Assembly (NCBI GenBank): GCA_034766995.1 | Contig: CM068321.1 | Span: 14,506,026 to 14,570,025 of the forward strand | DNA: 64,000 nt | From: Acanthacorydalis orientalis | Lineage: Eukaryota > Arthropoda > Insecta > Megaloptera > Corydalidae | Direction of reading: 5' to 3' | Shown: piece by piece, positions 61,794-64,000 of the stretch | Layout of the letters: each line of letters starts with the position of its first letter | Position numbering within the stretch: the stretch's first letter is position 1 | The notes under the pieces: generated by a model | Database searches by the model: none | Told to the model about the DNA's origin: nothing | Seen by the model: only the letters and a program-made list of their open reading frames with translations | Position numbers and translations under genes: made by a program

Positions 61794-63137
61794 CGTAATA
61801 AATAAAAAGAACAAAACTAAAATACAAATTACTATAAACACTTACTAATCATATTACTGAATTGAAATAATAAATAATATTTCTTTTTAATTTAATCGAT
61901 ATCTCATCTGAAGAATTTATACTTTTAATTATGATTTAAAAAAATATAAATATTATTGTACACTTTCAAATTTTTTAGATGTTTTTCCTGAAAAACGCCA
62001 ACAGATATTTCAATCTGTAACATAACTATCACTTTCACTGTAATCATTGGTATCGTAATAAGATTATATTTTTTTATTTTAATATAATATTTAATAATAT
62101 AAAAAATATAAAAAGCAAATAATGAAGAATATATATGTTTTTCAAATGAGATCCATCGCTCGTTTCTCATAACAATGGTACATAACTCAAAAACTGAAAA
62201 TTTTTCAGAAGCGTTTTAATTTCTTTACTAAGTGTGACTAATAATCGTACAAGCTTTACATTTTAAATATTTTAGTTCTTATTTTCAGTTATAATATTCT
62301 TATTGAAAATATACTTACAACATATACTAAAATACACTTCTATTTTTTTTTTATTTGGCACTGCAGTTATAATAAAGTAACGAAAATGAATAAATAAAGA
62401 AATAATAATTTTAAATATAACAGAAATTTTATAAAAAATGAAACCTCTAAATAGTTACAACTACAGAAATGAAAACAGTATATTTATACATTTAAATTTC
62501 ATTCTAATAAATAAACAAATTGATAAAAATACATGTTACTTCAATAAATTAGTAATACGTTGATTTGTATATAGACTTTCTACACTAATATTACTTAAAA
62601 TGAAAACTTTCACAACGAAAATTCAGCATTTAAATTATGTAAACAAATGTTCAAGAAGTAAATGAAGAACACGGAAAAGAGCATTTTTTGATAGGTTAAA
62701 TAGTTACTAATGATACTTTGTTTACTGACATGCCACATTTTCAACTTCATATGGACGAGAAACAGACACAATATACATATTCAGGCCAAAGAAAATCTCC
62801 AGCAAAATAATAGAAACACTTCCAACATTCTCTGTAATACAGGATTGATTGTTTGAAGCAACTTAATGAATTCTAATTGTCACTTGAAACACTACCGAGC
62901 AAAAGTTTAGATTTTTTCTAATTACCACACGCGAATTAAATATTTTTTAAATGCTGCCTAAAATTATAAACGTCAATTTATAATTGCTTTCAATTAAAAC
63001 AATGCGCATTTTTGAGCGTTGTACTGTGCGTGCTTCAAGCAATAAATATAATTCTTGATTCGAACGCTTCTTTGACAAATAATTAAACACAATTACTGTA
63101 TAAAAACAAATATTAGATAACTATTTAAATAAAATCT

Positions 63138-63150
63138 ATATGTATGTATG

Positions 63151-63182
<32 letters not shown>
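63138..63182. repeat. (TATG)n(TA)n(GA)n compound microsatellite
   Basis: Three tracts in order. The GA tract is about 18 bp. Confidence 0.95.
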
Positions 63183-63741
63183 AAGAACTCCGTTTAACAC
63201 TGATATTCGTTTCAGAAAAACAGAGCGTTAACCGAATCAGCACTAAACAAGTTTATATCTGTGAGTTACAACCTATGCCGTAGGATATTTGGCAAACATT
63301 AAAACCGATAGTGAAAAAACACAAAAATGCTTTCAAAATATTTAATATTATAAAGATATCAAATATTCTAAACAGACTTACGTACATTGATTATTCAGTT
63401 ATTAATAGGAAATATAGATTTAAACTGTTTATTGTAAATATTTGTAGATATTAATTTCATGACAGTGAGATGTTTTCGTATTTCCGGATTGAAAATAAGT
63501 TTCGATTGAACTAAAAATTAGTTCGTACTGATTTGAGGTGCCAATCAAGATTAAAAGATTGTTACAACGAAGAGTGGGACCGTTATAATCAGATCAAATT
63601 AAAATGAGAGTGTTATACTGTAAACTAAATAAATAATACTGTATTGTTAATATTTATCAATAATTTTGAATAAATCGAAATAGTTATTTACATAAGTGAT
63701 CACAACAACTGATGGTGGTTCATTGATCAGCTATATTCTTA

Positions 63742-63847
63742 ACGTCAATATAATTCACCGCAGATTCGCAAGTTTATTGTGCAAGGACACTAACCTTGAT
63801 ATTCTCTTAATGTAGTTGAATCAATGGATATTGACGTGAACTTCACG
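63742..63847. promoter_or_regulatory. Inverted ACGTCAATAT pair and CGTGAACTTCACG palindrome
   Basis: ACGTCAATAT (63742-63751) is mirrored by ATATTGACGT (63828-63837). The latter runs into the palindrome CGTGAA-C-TTCACG (63835-63847). The island is GC-richer than its surroundings and may be a conserved non-coding element. Confidence 0.25.
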
Positions 63848-64000
63848 ACGTGCACATTTCAATTACTCAAGTAGCAGCTGACTAACATTCCCCTTAAACT
63901 GTACTACATACAGTCAATTTAAAACGTTTGACACCACATGTACATTTTTTAGTTACTTTTTTTCTAATCACGTAACAGATCTAAGCGGCATGACAGACGA

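Larger units (their letters stand above)
61789..64000. other. AT-rich stretch ending in a GC-richer island
   Basis: A 29-codon frame near 63.51-63.60 kb (RLKDCYNEEWDRYNQIK) is exon-like in composition but too short to call. The palindromic island at 63.7-63.85 kb is listed separately. Confidence 0.5.

Overview
The window is a 64-kb piece of very AT-rich animal nuclear DNA that is almost entirely non-coding. It has no dense gene array, no ribosome-binding sites, no rRNA, no CRISPR and no recognisable tRNA. Its most obvious component is (TA)n: about sixty long dinucleotide arrays, many joined to (CT/GA)n, (CA/GT)n, (CTAT)n or (ACAT)n tracts. The long low-complexity gaps, compound microsatellites and decayed DNA-transposon pieces fit a large repeat-rich invertebrate genome. 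A cephalopod such as an octopus is my best guess, but this is inference from sequence texture and not from a diagnostic gene.

Layout. Bases 1-39,900 are unique AT-rich DNA broken by a TA array roughly every 0.5-1 kb. Bases 39,900-51,100 are nearly free of TA arrays, except one 155-bp cluster at 45.4 kb. From 51.1 kb to the end the arrays return at lower density. Scattered 150-500-bp islands of higher GC (near 3.65, 10.0, 14.3, 17.3, 18.8, 20.0, 23.3, 26.2, 28.1, 33.9, 36.7, 41.3, 44.3, 45.8, 47.8, 56.8 and 63.8 kb) hold nearly all the non-repetitive structure: short open frames, palindromes and clusters of binding-site-like motifs.

The best-supported protein traces are two. One is a decayed C-terminal piece of a piggyBac-type transposase on the minus strand (about 24.1-24.3 kb). 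The other is a possible terminal exon of a class-A GPCR on the plus strand (about 23.8-23.97 kb), with a splice acceptor, an SSPINPLIY seventh-helix motif and correctly spaced helix-8 residues. Weaker candidates are a 46-codon minus-strand ORF upstream of an 18-nt genomic poly(A) (56.8 kb), a 50-codon ORF starting with a hydrophobic leader (53.8 kb), a minus-strand frame broken by one TAG (14.2-14.6 kb), and several 50-90-codon frames in GC islands. Such frames are partly expected by chance where GC is higher.

Fold-back DNA is a second theme. There is a ~230-bp imperfect palindrome whose arms carry inverted CTGAAGA motifs (22.2-22.45 kb), a pair of adjacent hairpins (46.29-46.44 kb) and a ~155-bp fold-back (30.81-30.96 kb). 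These look like MITE-type or retroelement-terminus remnants. No set of genes in the window can be shown to work together, and I see no complete novel system.
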